Source: Laguncularia racemosa
Lineage: Eukaryota > Streptophyta > Magnoliopsida > Myrtales > Combretaceae
Reading direction: 5' to 3'
NCBI GenBank assembly: GCA_037954665.1
Contig: JBBMOL010000012.1
Coordinates: forward strand, 7,874,001-7,938,000
Length of the DNA: 64,000 nucleotides
Part shown: positions 24,244 to 35,700 of the stretch, piece after piece
How the letters are laid out: every line of letters starts with the position of its first letter
Numbering within the stretch: position 1 is the stretch's first letter
Translations under genes and position numbers: made by a program
Notes under the pieces: generated by a model
Databases searched by the model: none
What the model was told of the DNA's origin: nothing
What the model saw: the letters and a program-made list of their open reading frames with translations, nothing else

Positions 24244-26749
24244 TCTAATCACTTTTTTCGCAAGTCCTAAAGAAGGAAACCAAGAAATAATAATGATAAT
24301 ACTACCACTACCACGATGAAGAGGTGGCTTTAAACTAACTTTCACGACAAGATAATGAACCAACGGACATGCTACTCATTGGAAGCCTAAATAGAGGCAC
24401 CAAATGCAATGATATGGGTTACCAAATTTTATAGTTGGACTTGATTGTTAGGCGCCAATGTAATTTATGTGTACCTAGTTTGGTGCTTCTAAAGATATTC
24501 CTGGTGCTACCGCATGCCGATTTGACTTGATGGAGGTTACCTTACGAGCAGCACGTGGTCAAAGTTTGCCGTTGGTTGCTTCATAATTCATTAATCATAA
24601 ACTGTTATGTGAAAGTTAATAGAATTAAAACAAGGAACAAAATATAGTATCGGTTTTAAATGGATAAATGTGTGACTTTGTATATTTGAGGTAAATTTAA
24701 AAAAAAAAATTCTCTTGAAATATCATTATAAAATTATAAGTTCATTTTGAAATTTTTTAATATAATAAAAATCACATATTAAATATATTTTTTTTAAAAC
24801 ATGCAATTTATGTAAAGAAATCATATAATTTTTAAATCATAGTGCGATTATGATTTCGCAATGGTATTCAACTTTTTCTAAACAAAAGTTTGCCCACATA
24901 TGATTCATTTTAAATGTACACACATATCACAATAAAAGCTTTCTGTTTTTAGTAAAAGAATTAAAAGCACAAGGTTGATAATGTCCGGAATCCAGATATT
25001 TATTTATATTATTTATAAATTCATAATATATATATAATAAAAAAAAAAAAGAAAAGAAAAGGAGTAACATTTAAGGGTCCTTATTAGAGTTTCCAAAAAA
25101 TTGAAGACACTTCCTCTAATGCTAAGTTGCTTGCATTAGTGATGACTTTGTAAAAAAATTTCATTTTTTTTATATACTTAACTTTTTCTTGTAGTGTAAT
25201 TTTCTTTATTAAATTAGTATCTCATACATTTGTCAACAGATCTTTGAATATTTATTGTATAATAATTCATAATTAGTAGGATGGGGAACAATTTACTTGA
25301 TGTATGGTAAGTTTTATAACATTATCAACATGTTATGTTTATTTATACTGATACATAAAAATTTATTTCATCATTTTGTTTTACATTATTTTTATATACA
25401 TATGACAAGGTCCACGATAAAACAATTAACCTAAGATTAGTATTATTGTCCTATGATGTATTGATAAAGTCAAATATTTATACAATTATGTGTTGTCTAT
25501 ATTTTTCAACAATTTTATTATTAATCTTTTCCCTCATTTCCATATCTTTACTCTTTCATGTAATTAACTGCATAAATATTTTGTAATTAATAATTTATAT
25601 ACTTTATATTTTTAAATTTTGCACAGGCATCGCCATGCAGCATCCACTAATGATTAAAAACCATTGGGATATTTGTACTCATCCACATTCACAAATTTGC
25701 ATTCAATTAAACGGATATGGAATAAAGCTTGAAATATATACCATTTCTTATAAATGCACATAGTGATCGGTTAGTAATTTTTCATATATATTGATTAGCA
25801 AATGTGTATTTTTTCAATATTTCCATCCAAAATTAAAAAGAAACTTATAATTATACTTTTTTTTTCTTTTAAATTATTATTATTTTAGATAAGATCCACC
25901 GCTATACCACTATACTTTTAAAATATACCCTACTAACCATTAAACTTTTATTTTAACTTCTAAAACCAATGAACTTAAAAAAAAAAATCTAATTATACCA
26001 ATAATGATGATTTTCGATTATATGGCAATTGGAAATTCTACATGGCATTTATAACTTGTCCTTTTTTTGATCAAGTTGTCTATATATCATCCTACATCTA
26101 AATATCTATTCATTCATCTTGAAAGCCCAAATTAAATAACAATAATAATAATAAATAGCCAGAATTTTTCAAAACTTAGAACAACAAAGAGCCATAAAAA
26201 TTGACCAAAATTCCTTACTTCTAAATGCTTATATTTTCTTTTTTTAAAAAAAAAAAAAGAAAGAAATGTGTTATATGTGGATTCTAGTCTTTGTAAGAAA
26301 ATAGCAATGGGATGCACCACATGTAGATATTTCCTTACAAGCTATGGGTATTACTTTTTATACAAGTATCTAAAAAATTCAAGAAGAAAAGTCTTAGTAA
26401 ACTTGACATGATCTTAGCGGCTAACCTCACCAATAAAAGGCATTTAAAACTTTCCTGATAAATGATTCCAATTCTCTAAATTCCAGATTATGATATTGTT
26501 GGTTAAATTCTCCATTTATACTCTACTAACTCGAGCGTCAAAGTGCATGCATTAGAACCACTTTTAATACCCTCTCAGCTCACATTTGCTTTTTTGCAGA
26601 ATTTAACCCCCCCACATATCCCTTATGAACCGAGAAGAATTTCCATTGATAATATTTAGTGTCCACATCTTTTTAACTACTATTATCCCTCATAAACACC
26701 ATGTAAAATATGAAGAACACAAGAAATACCAAAAACACCTACAACACCA
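24244..26749. other. SCPL29 upstream region and AT-rich intergenic DNA
   Basis: The first few hundred bases must contain the SCPL29 promoter and 5' untranslated region. I did not find a convincing TATA box on the minus strand. The remainder is AT-rich with homopolymer runs and no coding signature. Confidence 0.4.
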
Positions 26750-29520
26750 AAAAATTTTAGAAAGGCAACAATGACAATCCTATTGGAGCTTCCACTCACC
26801 TACCTCCATCTCAAGAGAAGCAACAAGTGAATGAAGATGATTGAGTTGCTAACCTTGTGCAACAAATGGATACAATGGTGATTAAAAACCAATGCTCAAA
26901 GTGACAATTCACTAATCTAGAGGAGCATTCGCTCCATAACATCGAGGGCCTAATGGAGCTCAATGACAACAATTCCCACTACACCTCCCAACATAATTCA
27001 CATGTTACAATTTAGCATCATGATTGCATCATGCAATAAAGTTTTGACAAAATCCTACTTAGAGTACTTTGAGGCTCATTTTAAAAAAGTTCCTAACTAA
27101 TGTCAACGTTAATGAGCTAAATGACAAGATTAAAAGGCTCACTGACTTAAAAGAGTCAAAGTAAAACAATGATCCATGGGAGTTCACCATTGGACATCTC
27201 CATTTATTCAAGAGATTCGGAAGGAGACCCTCCCTCAAAATGTTAAAATTCTTTTGTTGGAAATATTTGATACTACAACTGAATGCACTTTGCTTACTAT
27301 TGCTTAATGATGGAGTATCTAATACTATAGCATGCAAAGCTTCTCTAGCAATGTTAAAAAAGGTTACTTGGACATGGTATAAAAGCCTAGAAACAAACTC
27401 TAATGCTAACTCCAAGGAACTCGACTAATCTTTTCTCTAATACTTCATTATATGAAAAGAACCCAAAAGGGGTGTCTCTTGCTTGAACAGTATCAAGCAA
27501 TGCTTATATGAGACACTCCATGAGTATATTATTCTTTTTACAGCCATAGTGATTGAGATTCTAAAACACGATATGAATGTGTTACTTAGTAGATGGGGAT
27601 TGAGGTTCCAAGAAACTCCCTCTAGAAGCCAAAAAGGATATATGGTATGAAGTGGAGCCAAAGAGTTGGAGAAATCGGTAGTTTAGAGTGAGCCACAGGG
27701 TATACAGTTATGTACACTCTCGTGTACATGGATGTGTTTAAGAACATGTGCTACATTTGAAGTAACATAATCGTGTTATGTGAGGAGACAAGACCAAGTG
27801 GTACGTGTTTGGGAAACATGGTTGTGTTACTCCCTATGTTGAACAATACGCATCTCATCTGGGTTGGGGTTACATGCCCGTGCTAAGCTAGGAAGGAAGT
27901 CATTTGATAACTAGATGGTCCCAACACACCTGTGTTGGTGGTACAAGACTTAAATACACTTTTTTTTTTTAATTTTAATTATGTTTTTTCCTTTAAGTCA
28001 GGTTTAGTATAAATAGTTTGTGTTTTAATGTTTTCATACCATTTTTAGGTTTTATTCTTGGAAAAACTCCTATGAGAGTTTGAGAGATTGCTCTCTCTTT
28101 ATTTTATTCTTATTGATCTATCTATTGATAATAAATTGTGGCAACCTTTATTTTAGATTATTAAATACTGTATGTGATATCAGTATATTAATAATCATGT
28201 CTTATTTGCTAATTATTGAGCAATCACAGATGCAAGTTCCTCCTATATTATTAGTACAGCGATTATGGGTGTAAAGGAGAGGTGCTGGTTTTCCTGCACA
28301 CTTATGAAGAATAGGCCCACCAGCACCTCCGAATTTCAGCATAAAGCAGCAAAATACATCACTTAGGAGGACAGTATACTTGCCAAGAAGCAATTCGACT
28401 AGCAACAGCAACCCAATTAGAAGAAGTCTAATAGCCGACCTCCAGCAAAAGAATACCTTAGTCCACATGTAAGTGATACAACCAACAAATCGGGGGGTTC
28501 TACTCTGTGACAGACACCATGTTTTAGAAAAGCCTAAGGACCAGATTTTGTTAGAGGTCAAACACCGAGGAATCCTCAGTCAGAAAAAATGAGGCATAAC
28601 TCAACTCGAATGAACTCCGATAAATATTGTGCTTTCCATTATGATAAAGGTCATCACACGGCGGAGTGTACGCAGTTGAAGAACACTTTAGAGGATACCG
28701 TCTGAAAGGGATACCTCAAGTAATACATTGTTAAAATGATAGTGAATGTTGACCAATCCCCAAAACAAAGTTGTAGGGAGGAGGAGTGAGATAATGGAAC
28801 ATCCACCTACGATAATAGCCAACCTACCCATGGCTAAATTTGTACAATCGTGGGCAGTCTAGCTGAGCTCACAAAGTAAGGTCTAAGCCTGATCAAGAAG
28901 GTACCAATAGGTCCTTTCGCTATAGGCTAAGAAGCTCAAGTCGACATGGCAATTTCTTTCACTGAAGTTGACATGGAAGAAGTACGACTCTTCACAATGA
29001 TGCACTGGTAATCTGACCTCGGCTTGCTAACTTTGACATGCATAAGATCTTAGTGAACAGTAGTATCTCGGTTGACATCATCTTCATGAAAGCCTTCACT
29101 CAAATGAAGGATATGTTGACCAGCCCACTCAAACCTTTTGAGCACCATCCGTTTGGTTTTAACAACCAACCCACTAAGGTCACTGGAATCATCACTCTCC
29201 CTATAGAACTTGGTTACATTGAAGACAAAGTTGAAGTTTTTGTTGTTTTTTTTGGTGGCAAATACCTAGTCGCCCTATAATGTCATCTCGGGCCGACCTA
29301 CGCTGAACTCACTTAGTATGAACACTTCCACTAAGCACCCTAAGGCGAAGTTCGTAACCTCAACTAAGGTTGAAATATATAAGGGAGATCAACAGTCGGC
29401 AAGGTCATGCTATGTATAGGCCTTGTCACAGAAGAAAGCTCTATAAGTGGAATCTGGACCTTGTAGTCAACATAAGCTCAACAGAAAGCCAACTGCTTGA
29501 TTCTCAATTTAACACATAAC
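26750..29520 (+). pseudogene. Tat-like Ty3-gypsy gag and protease relic
   Basis: Around 27240-27660 the plus strand encodes pieces such as GVSNTIACKASLAMLKK, TWTWYKSLE and SGAKELE, in the order of a Tat-lineage capsid (A....W...L......F..L...F). Around 28500-28730 it gives DQIRGQTPRNP, KYCAFHYDKGHHTAEC and QLKNTLED, the gag C-terminus with its atypical CxFH..HGH....C knuckle. From about 28850 to 29400 it gives INTIVGSLAE, FDMHKILVNSS, DIIFMKAFTQM, GIITLPIELG, NVISGRPTLN, KGDQQSARSCYV, the protease domain. The active-site D(N/S)G is altered to NSS, and many stops and frame changes occur. Reverse transcriptase is absent, so pol is deleted after about 29500. Confidence 0.7.
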
Positions 29521-30299
29521 ATATTTGAGTTTGTATCAAGAACAATTTGGAGATAGTGACCTGTCCATACCTTACTTCGTAGTAGAAACCATACCTATGA
29601 TTGAAACAACATTTTCACAAGTTGTCTTTCATTTGTTCACTTTGGATTGCGCATTAAGTGACTATTTCCCCAAATTTATTGATTGGGTGTTGCCCGGTGA
29701 CTAACAGGTTTGATTGTGTTCAATGCTGACCTGGTTGTTAATATGCAATCAACAGGACACAACGATCTCCAACTTGCCGATAGGGTATACGAGACAACCT
29801 CCGTCCCATGCTGGATGAACGAGGTATTCCCCCCACCAGCTTGACAAGCTTAGGGATGGAGTTTTTTAAAGTAGACTAAGTGTTTGAGAAGCATCCCGTC
29901 TTGGCAGCAAATCGGGATATCACGGATCATAGTTTTCGTTTCTGAGAACGGGATGCTCCCGATAGGAAGAAGGATTCCCCGTTGCCTAGAAACACAAGCA
30001 TTCTCTTAAAGAGGATCTCTTAAAGAAAAATAAAATATAGGTAGAAATTGGGAAAGCCAAATATGAGAGTTTTTCCATTCCTCTAAAGCCAAATGGCACT
30101 AACAACATACAGTCGGCATACTGACCCAAGTATATCCAAAAAAATAAAAAAGAGAGAGAGAGAGAAGCCTAAACACTATTCTTGCTATTGATCATCAGGG
30201 GAAAGGGGAATTGGATCTTAACTGAGCTACTTATAGGACCTCGGGGCTTCGTTCTGCTGGCCGGCCATGGCCCCTAAGGAAGGGTCACCAGCCTACTCT
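29521..30299. other. Rest of the Ty3-gypsy relic, uncertain content
   Basis: No RT, RNase H or integrase motif could be identified. A short GA repeat lies near 30151-30164. The stretch separates the protease relic from the antisense coiled-coil frame and probably reflects a deletion of pol. Confidence 0.35.
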
Positions 30300-30374
30300 T
30301 ATCAGAGCTCGGGATCCCGAGTAAGGTCTTCTACAGGAGGAGGAGGGAGATCCTAGGAGTTGTCATGAGCAAAC
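30300..30374 (-). pseudogene. C-terminal piece of an antisense coiled-coil reading frame
   Basis: On the minus strand this piece encodes AHDNS, a stop, then DLPPPPVEDLTRDPEL. If the Copia insertion and one copy of its CAAAC target duplication are ignored, it lines up with the minus-strand frame ending in NFEDPNQEF at 35214-35245. It is therefore the tail of the same gene-like frame, acidic and Pro-rich. See the entry at 35214-35700. Confidence 0.45.
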
Positions 30375-30559
30375 TGTTGAATATTTTACGATCTCTAGAA
30401 TTGGGGAAACTAAATATTTAGAACAAAAATAGAACAATAGTGTATATATGATAGATATAATTTTTTTTCCCTTGAAAATATACTTGTACAAAATAGAAGA
30501 TTGTATCAACTCTATATATATTGATAGAGAAGAAGAAATAAAATAAGCTTTTCCGAACA
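30375..30559 (+). repeat. 5' LTR of the Copia element
   Basis: Begins TGTTGAATATTTTACG and ends CTTTTCCGAACA, with short TGTT..AACA inverted ends. It is the same length as the 3' LTR (185 bp), with 12 mismatches. It is bounded by CAAAC on the left and the primer site on the right. Confidence 0.93.
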
Positions 30560-30571
30560 TGGTATCAGAGC
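30560..30571 (+). other. Primer binding site of the Copia element
   Basis: TGGTATCAGAGC directly follows the 5' LTR, the usual complement of the 3' end of initiator-methionine tRNA in plant LTR elements. Confidence 0.9.
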
Positions 30572-30622
30572 ATGGAAAAGATCTAGGACAAACAAAGTAA
30601 AGGAATCAAAAAAGGAAGATCA

Positions 30623-33600
30623 ATGGGAGATCAAACACCTCCGACTGGCTCTTCTCGGACAGACCCCATCGTTCTTGATGATTTAACATCAAGAATAACA
30701 CAGATTCTACATCAAACATCCATACCAACAACTACTGATCTAGTTCTTACGTCAATGGGTGTAAAACTGGATGGAACAAACTACGGCATTTGGTCGCAAG
30801 TTATGGAGATGTATATTACGGCCAAAGACAAGCTGGGCTACATCAATGAAGACTTACCAAAGCCAATGGAAACAGACCCAATGTTTAGAAGATGGAGAAT
30901 AGAGAACGTCATAGTTAAAGGATGGCTAATTACCTTTATGGAACAGAATTTGATTGGAAATTATATCAGATTTCCAACTGCTAAAGCTGTGTGGGATGCG
31001 GTTGCTACAACATACTTCGATGGCACCGATACCTCACAAGTTTATGATCTAAAGTGGAAGGTGTCAAGAATGAGACAGAATGGAGGATCACTGGAAACAT
31101 ATTACAATGCACTTCAAGGATTATGGAGAGAAATTGACTTTAGGCGACCAAATCCTATGCATTGTGATATCGACATAGAGAAGTACAACTTTATGTTGCA
31201 GGAAGACAAAGTATAGACCTTCTTAGACGGTCTTGACGATCGGTTGGATAGCATTTGAGTTGATAAACTTCGTATACAGCCACTTTCGTCTATAGAACAA
31301 GCATATGCATATGTTAGAAGGGAGGATCAAAGACAAAGTGTGATGTTGATGAAAGAAGAAACCTTGTCTAGTGTAGTAATGATGTCCAGGGGAGGACCAA
31401 AACTACAGCAGAAACCTACCCTTCACATGTTTCAACACGGAAAAAGAAGCCCTACCACAAGAACAAAGAATCAAACGGAAGAGAACGGTTGTACTCATTG
31501 TGGAAACACCAAACATACAAAGGAGACCTACTTCAAGATACATGGATACTCAGATTGATGGTATGAATTAAAGGAGAAAAGAAAACGAGAAGTAGGCTAT
31601 GCTGCAAATGTTACGATGGATATGAAGAGCACGGAAGCCAATCTCTCCCTTATCCCATAGGGAGAGTCATCCACAGCAAAAGCAAATTGTTCCTTAGTGA
31701 AGGATGGACCAGGTAATCAGAGGTAGATCATTGATTCCGGAGCCTTGGATCATATGACTTTTGATCCTCGAGATATCAGTAGGAAAACTGATTCGAACAG
31801 AACCTACATCACAAACGCGAATGGTGGAAAATATCCTGTAACTGGTTTTAGAGAAGTTGTTTGTTCGCTCACACTTCATCTTTCGAACACCCTTCTTGTT
31901 CCGTCCCTCTCAAACAAATTGATCTCAGTAAGGAAAGTTACTGAGGATTTGAATTGCTGTGTACTAATGTATCCTAAATTTTGTGTATTTCAGGACATCC
32001 TCACCAAGGAGATTATTGGTCGTGGTACTAAACGAGAGGGGATATACTACTTGGAGGAGTTCAGTGGGAGCAGAGTATACAAAGTTAGCAAGGAGGACAC
32101 CAAGGAGTAGGACATCTGGCTGTAGCATCGCAGATTAGGACATCCGTCATTTACTTATATGAAGTATCTGTTTCCAAGTTTATTTTATGACATTCCTAAT
32201 AAATTGCTAAAATGTCAGTCATGTATTTTAGCTAAGAGTCATAGAGTTACATATCTAATAAGAAATAGAAGATGCAACAAACCATTTATGTTAGTGCATT
32301 CAGATGTGTGGGGACCTGCACCTATTTCAATATCTTCAGGAATAAAATGGTTTGTGATCTTTGTTGATGATTGTACTCGTATGACATGGCTATATTTGAT
32401 GAAGAATAAGAGTGAAGTTACTGAGATTTTCCAAACGTTTCATACTATGGTTAGGACTCAATTCTCGACCAATTTGCGAATACTTCGTACTGATAATGGG
32501 GGGGAATTCGTTAACACAGAATTGAGGAAGTATTTCAAGACTCATGGGCTAAATCATGAGATAACATGTGCACACACTCTACAACAGAATGGTATAGCAG
32601 AAAGAAATAATAGACACGTACTCGAAACAACCAAAGCCCTCTTGATATTGGCTAATGCCCCTAGGAGATTTTGGACTGATGCAGTAACTACTGTTGTATA
32701 CTTGATGAATCGTATGCCTTCCAAAGTGTTGAACTATGAAACTCCATTACAAGTCTTAACTCAACATGAACCATTGCCCTCAATTTTAATGCTCCCTGCA
32801 AAGGTGTTTGGGTTTGCAGTATATATTCATCTACATAAGACAGAACGAACGAAGATCGACCCGTGTGCCGTCCAGTGTATATTCTTGGGGTACGCTACTC
32901 ACAAGAAGGGATATCGGTGTTTTGATCCACTGACTAAACGTCTCTATGTAACAATGGATGTTACTTTCCTAGAGACAGAGATGTTTTTCCAAAATCTTGA
33001 TTCATCTTCATCTATTCAAAGAGAACTAGTTGATGACGAGCAAGGAAGTCATAAAGTTGGTTGGGAGATGTGGCCAGATATATTAGTCTTCCAAAATGAG
33101 AGCAGCAGTCACCTCCATGAAAACATGGGAGAAAGAGGATCCACTGAATCTAAAAATGAAGGAAATGAAGGGCAAGAACATCCCATCCTAAAGGAATTTC
33201 CTCAAAGACAGCAACTCCCACTAGAACAAGATACAACTCCAAGTTTAGTACCAACTGACCAAGCTCCTAAGGATGTAGTAAAGGTACAATCTTTTGATCC
33301 ATCTTCTAATTATAAATTGCCTTTCAGGAACAACCGTAGCAAACTACCAAATCGCTATACACCATACCATGGTGAAACCAAAGTGAAATACCCGATTGCA
33401 CATCACATCAGCACTAAGAGGATGGCACAACCATTGAAGAACCTAGTAAAACAACTGTCATCTGAGAACGTTCCAAGCTCGATAGAAGAAGCCTTGTAGG
33501 ATCCTAGATAGGTTAAGGCTATAAACGAGGAAATGGAAGCACTCTAAAAGAATGATACTTAGAAGCTTGTGCCAATACCAAAAGAGAAGAAAGTGGTAAG

Positions 33601-35086
33601 ATGTAAATGGGTGTTTTCAATTAAACATAAAGCTGATGAGACGATAGATAGATATAAGGCACGGCTGGTGGCAAAAGGATACACTCAAATGTATGGCATT
33701 GACTACTAGGAAACATTCTCACCTGTGGCAAAGCTAAATACCGTCAGAGTATTACTCTCGCTTGCTGCAAATCTGGGTTGGCCACTACTTCAATTTGATG
33801 TAAAGAATGCATTCCTACATGGAACTTTAGAAGAAGAGGTGTACCTAGATATTCCACCAGGGTTTACTGCATCACAAACAGGGATGGTGTGCAAGTTGGA
33901 GAAGGCGTTATACGGGTTAAAGCAATCCCCAAGAGCATGGTTTAGATGATTCAGTATGGTTATGAAGAACTACGGCTACAAACAGTGCAACTCAGACCAC
34001 ACTCTGTTCCTAAAGCGTCGAAAAGAAATGATAACAGCTTTGATTATTTATGTGGATGACATGATCATTATAGGGAATGATGATGAGGAGATGGGAAGAC
34101 TTCAGGATTAGCTAGCATTAGAATTTGAGATGAAAAATCTAGGAGGCCTCAAATAATTCCTTGGGATTGAAGTAACAAGATCAAAACAAGGGATCTTTCT
34201 CTCACAAAGGAAGTACATCCTTGATTTGCTAGCGGAAACAGGGATGCTTGATTGTAATCCTCTAGACACTCCAATTGTTCAGAATCATAAACTTGGAGAA
34301 TCTCAACATCAAGCTCCCACAAATAAGGAAAGATTTCAGAGACTAGTGGGAAAATTGCTATACTTATCCCACACGAGACTAGATATTGCATATGCAATAA
34401 ATCTGTTGAGCCAATTTATGCATAATCCAAGTGAAGAACATATGGAAGTTGTAAAGCGAATATTGCGATACTTAAAGGGGTCACCGGGGAGAGGACTTCT
34501 ATTTAAGAAACACAATCATCTCTATGTGGATGGATACTCAAATGCGGACTGGGCTGGAAGTATTATAGATAGGAAGTCGACATCCGGATACTTAACATTT
34601 GTTGGTGGAAACCTGGTAGCATGGAGAAGCAAGAAACAAAAGGTGGTGGCACTGTCAAGTGTAGAAGCGGAATTCCGTGGTATGGCTAAAGGACTATGTG
34701 AATTACTTTGGCTAAGAGAGTTGTTGAAAGAAATTGGATATACATTTAAATATCCAATGAGATTGTTTAGTGACAATAAAGCTGCTATTGAAATTGCACA
34801 GAATCCAGTTCAACATGATAGAATGAAGCACATCGAGATTGATAGACACTTCATCAAAGAAAAGCTTGAAGAGAAGATAGTTCAATTTCCTTTTGTAAAG
34901 TCAGAAGAACAATTAGTTGATATGTTAACAAAAGGTGTTTCGAGTAGAATATTTCATAATTCACTTATCAAGTTGGGCATGGAACATATGTTTGCACCAA
35001 CTTTAGGGGGGGGGGGGGGGGGGGTGGGTGTTGAATATTCTACAATCTCTAGAATAGGGGAAACTAAATATTTAGAACAAAAATAG
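30623..35086 (+). pseudogene. Copia gag-pol polyprotein relic with about 15 in-frame stops
   Basis: Domains in order: gag (30623-31558), with the zinc knuckle CTHCGNTKHTKETYFKIHGY whose last Cys is Tyr; protease IIDSGALDHMTF near 31730; the pre-integrase HRRLGHPS near 32126; integrase with Asp in HSDVWG, Asp in RTDNGGEF and Glu in QNGIAERNN (32300-32620); RT with WVFSIKHK, FDVKNAFLHG and YVDD (33600-34070); RNase H with NADWAGSIIDRKSTSGY and LSSVEAE (34540-34680). All segments share one reading frame. In-frame stops lie at 31214, 31256, 31556, 31658, 31724, 32108, 32123, 33497, 33509, 33545, 33560, 33707, 33947, 34109 and 34154. Several fall where the family has Trp or Gln. It cannot make a polyprotein. 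Confidence 0.93.
35001..35028 (+). other. Polypurine tract region of the Copia element
   Basis: A run of about 19 G followed by TGGG lies directly before the 3' LTR. Plant Copia polypurine tracts are often G-rich, but a homopolymer this long is unusual and may reflect slippage or an assembly error. Confidence 0.8.
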
Positions 35087-35213
35087 AACAATAGTGTATA
35101 TATGATGGATGTAGTTTCCTTTCTCTTGAAAATATACTTGTACAAAATAAAAGATTATATCAACTCTATATATATTGATAAAGAAGAAGAAATAAAATAA
35201 GCTTTTCCGAACA
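35029..35213 (+). repeat. 3' LTR of the Copia element
   Basis: Begins TGTTGAATATTCTACA and ends CTTTTCCGAACA, 185 bp, followed by the target duplication CAAAC at 35214-35218. Confidence 0.93.
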
Positions 35214-35700
35214 CAAACTCTTGATTCGGGTCCTCGAAGTTAACCATCTTAGAGTGGAGCCATTTGAAGTTGAAGTTTAGATCAATCATCTAAACTTCAT
35301 CACAGATGATTATCCTCTACCCATCCTCCATATTGTTGAGTTGATCCACTTATAGTCTTCACTAGTGAAGAACTTTTGCATCTCCTCTCCAACTCGCTCA
35401 TCTAAGGACTTGGTCTCCCCTTCAAATTGGCTAATGACCTAGTGGCTTTCCTCTAGGTTGGCCTTTAACTTGCTGACCTTTTTCTAAGGCTACCCCTTCC
35501 TTGGTCACCTTAACTTGGCCAGCCCCAGCCCACTGCAGTTCCACGTGAACATCATCCAAGTTGGCCTTCAGTGTGATGGCTTCTTCTACAGCACTTTGGA
35601 GATCTTGCTGAGCAGCTTCGAGCTCAGTAGAAAGCTCTTTATTCTTATTCGAGCCTCTATAGCTTGACCCTTAGCAACTAGGCATCATGTTTGGTCCTTT
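35214..35700 (-). pseudogene. Antisense coiled-coil frame of a Ty3-gypsy relic, split by the Copia insertion
   Basis: Read on the minus strand, about 35645-35500 encodes NKNKELSTELEAAQQDLQSA, then VEEAITLKANLDDVHVELQW, a regular heptad-like coiled coil. After frame changes it continues with KVSKLKANLEESH, FEGETKSLDERVGEEMQKFF, EDYKWIN, and finally MVNFEDPNQEF. The last piece continues into the tail at 30300-30374 on the other side of the Copia element. The frame lies 3' of the plus-strand gag/protease relic and in the opposite direction. Extra antisense frames between pol and the 3' LTR are known in several plant Tat-lineage elements such as Grande and RIRE2, and this may be one. Otherwise it could be a captured host fragment. 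Function unknown. Confidence 0.45.

Larger units (their letters stand above)
30375..35213 (+). mobile_element. Complete but dead Copia retrotransposon with target duplication
   Basis: The 4839-bp element has two 185-bp LTRs, a Met-tRNA primer site, a G-rich polypurine tract, and gag-protease-integrase-RT-RNase H in the Copia order. Both sides carry the target duplication CAAAC (30370-30374 and 35214-35218). The LTRs differ at 12 of 185 positions with no indel, and 11 of the 12 are transitions. Length and LTR size fit the Ale/Retrofit group, though this was not tested by phylogeny. It interrupts an older Ty3-gypsy relic. Confidence 0.93.

Noticed and set aside
28202..28561. 119-residue minus-strand ORF
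   Set aside because: The plus strand at this place carries the gag C-terminus of the Ty3-gypsy relic (QIRGQTPRNP, then the knuckle), so the minus frame is a shadow.
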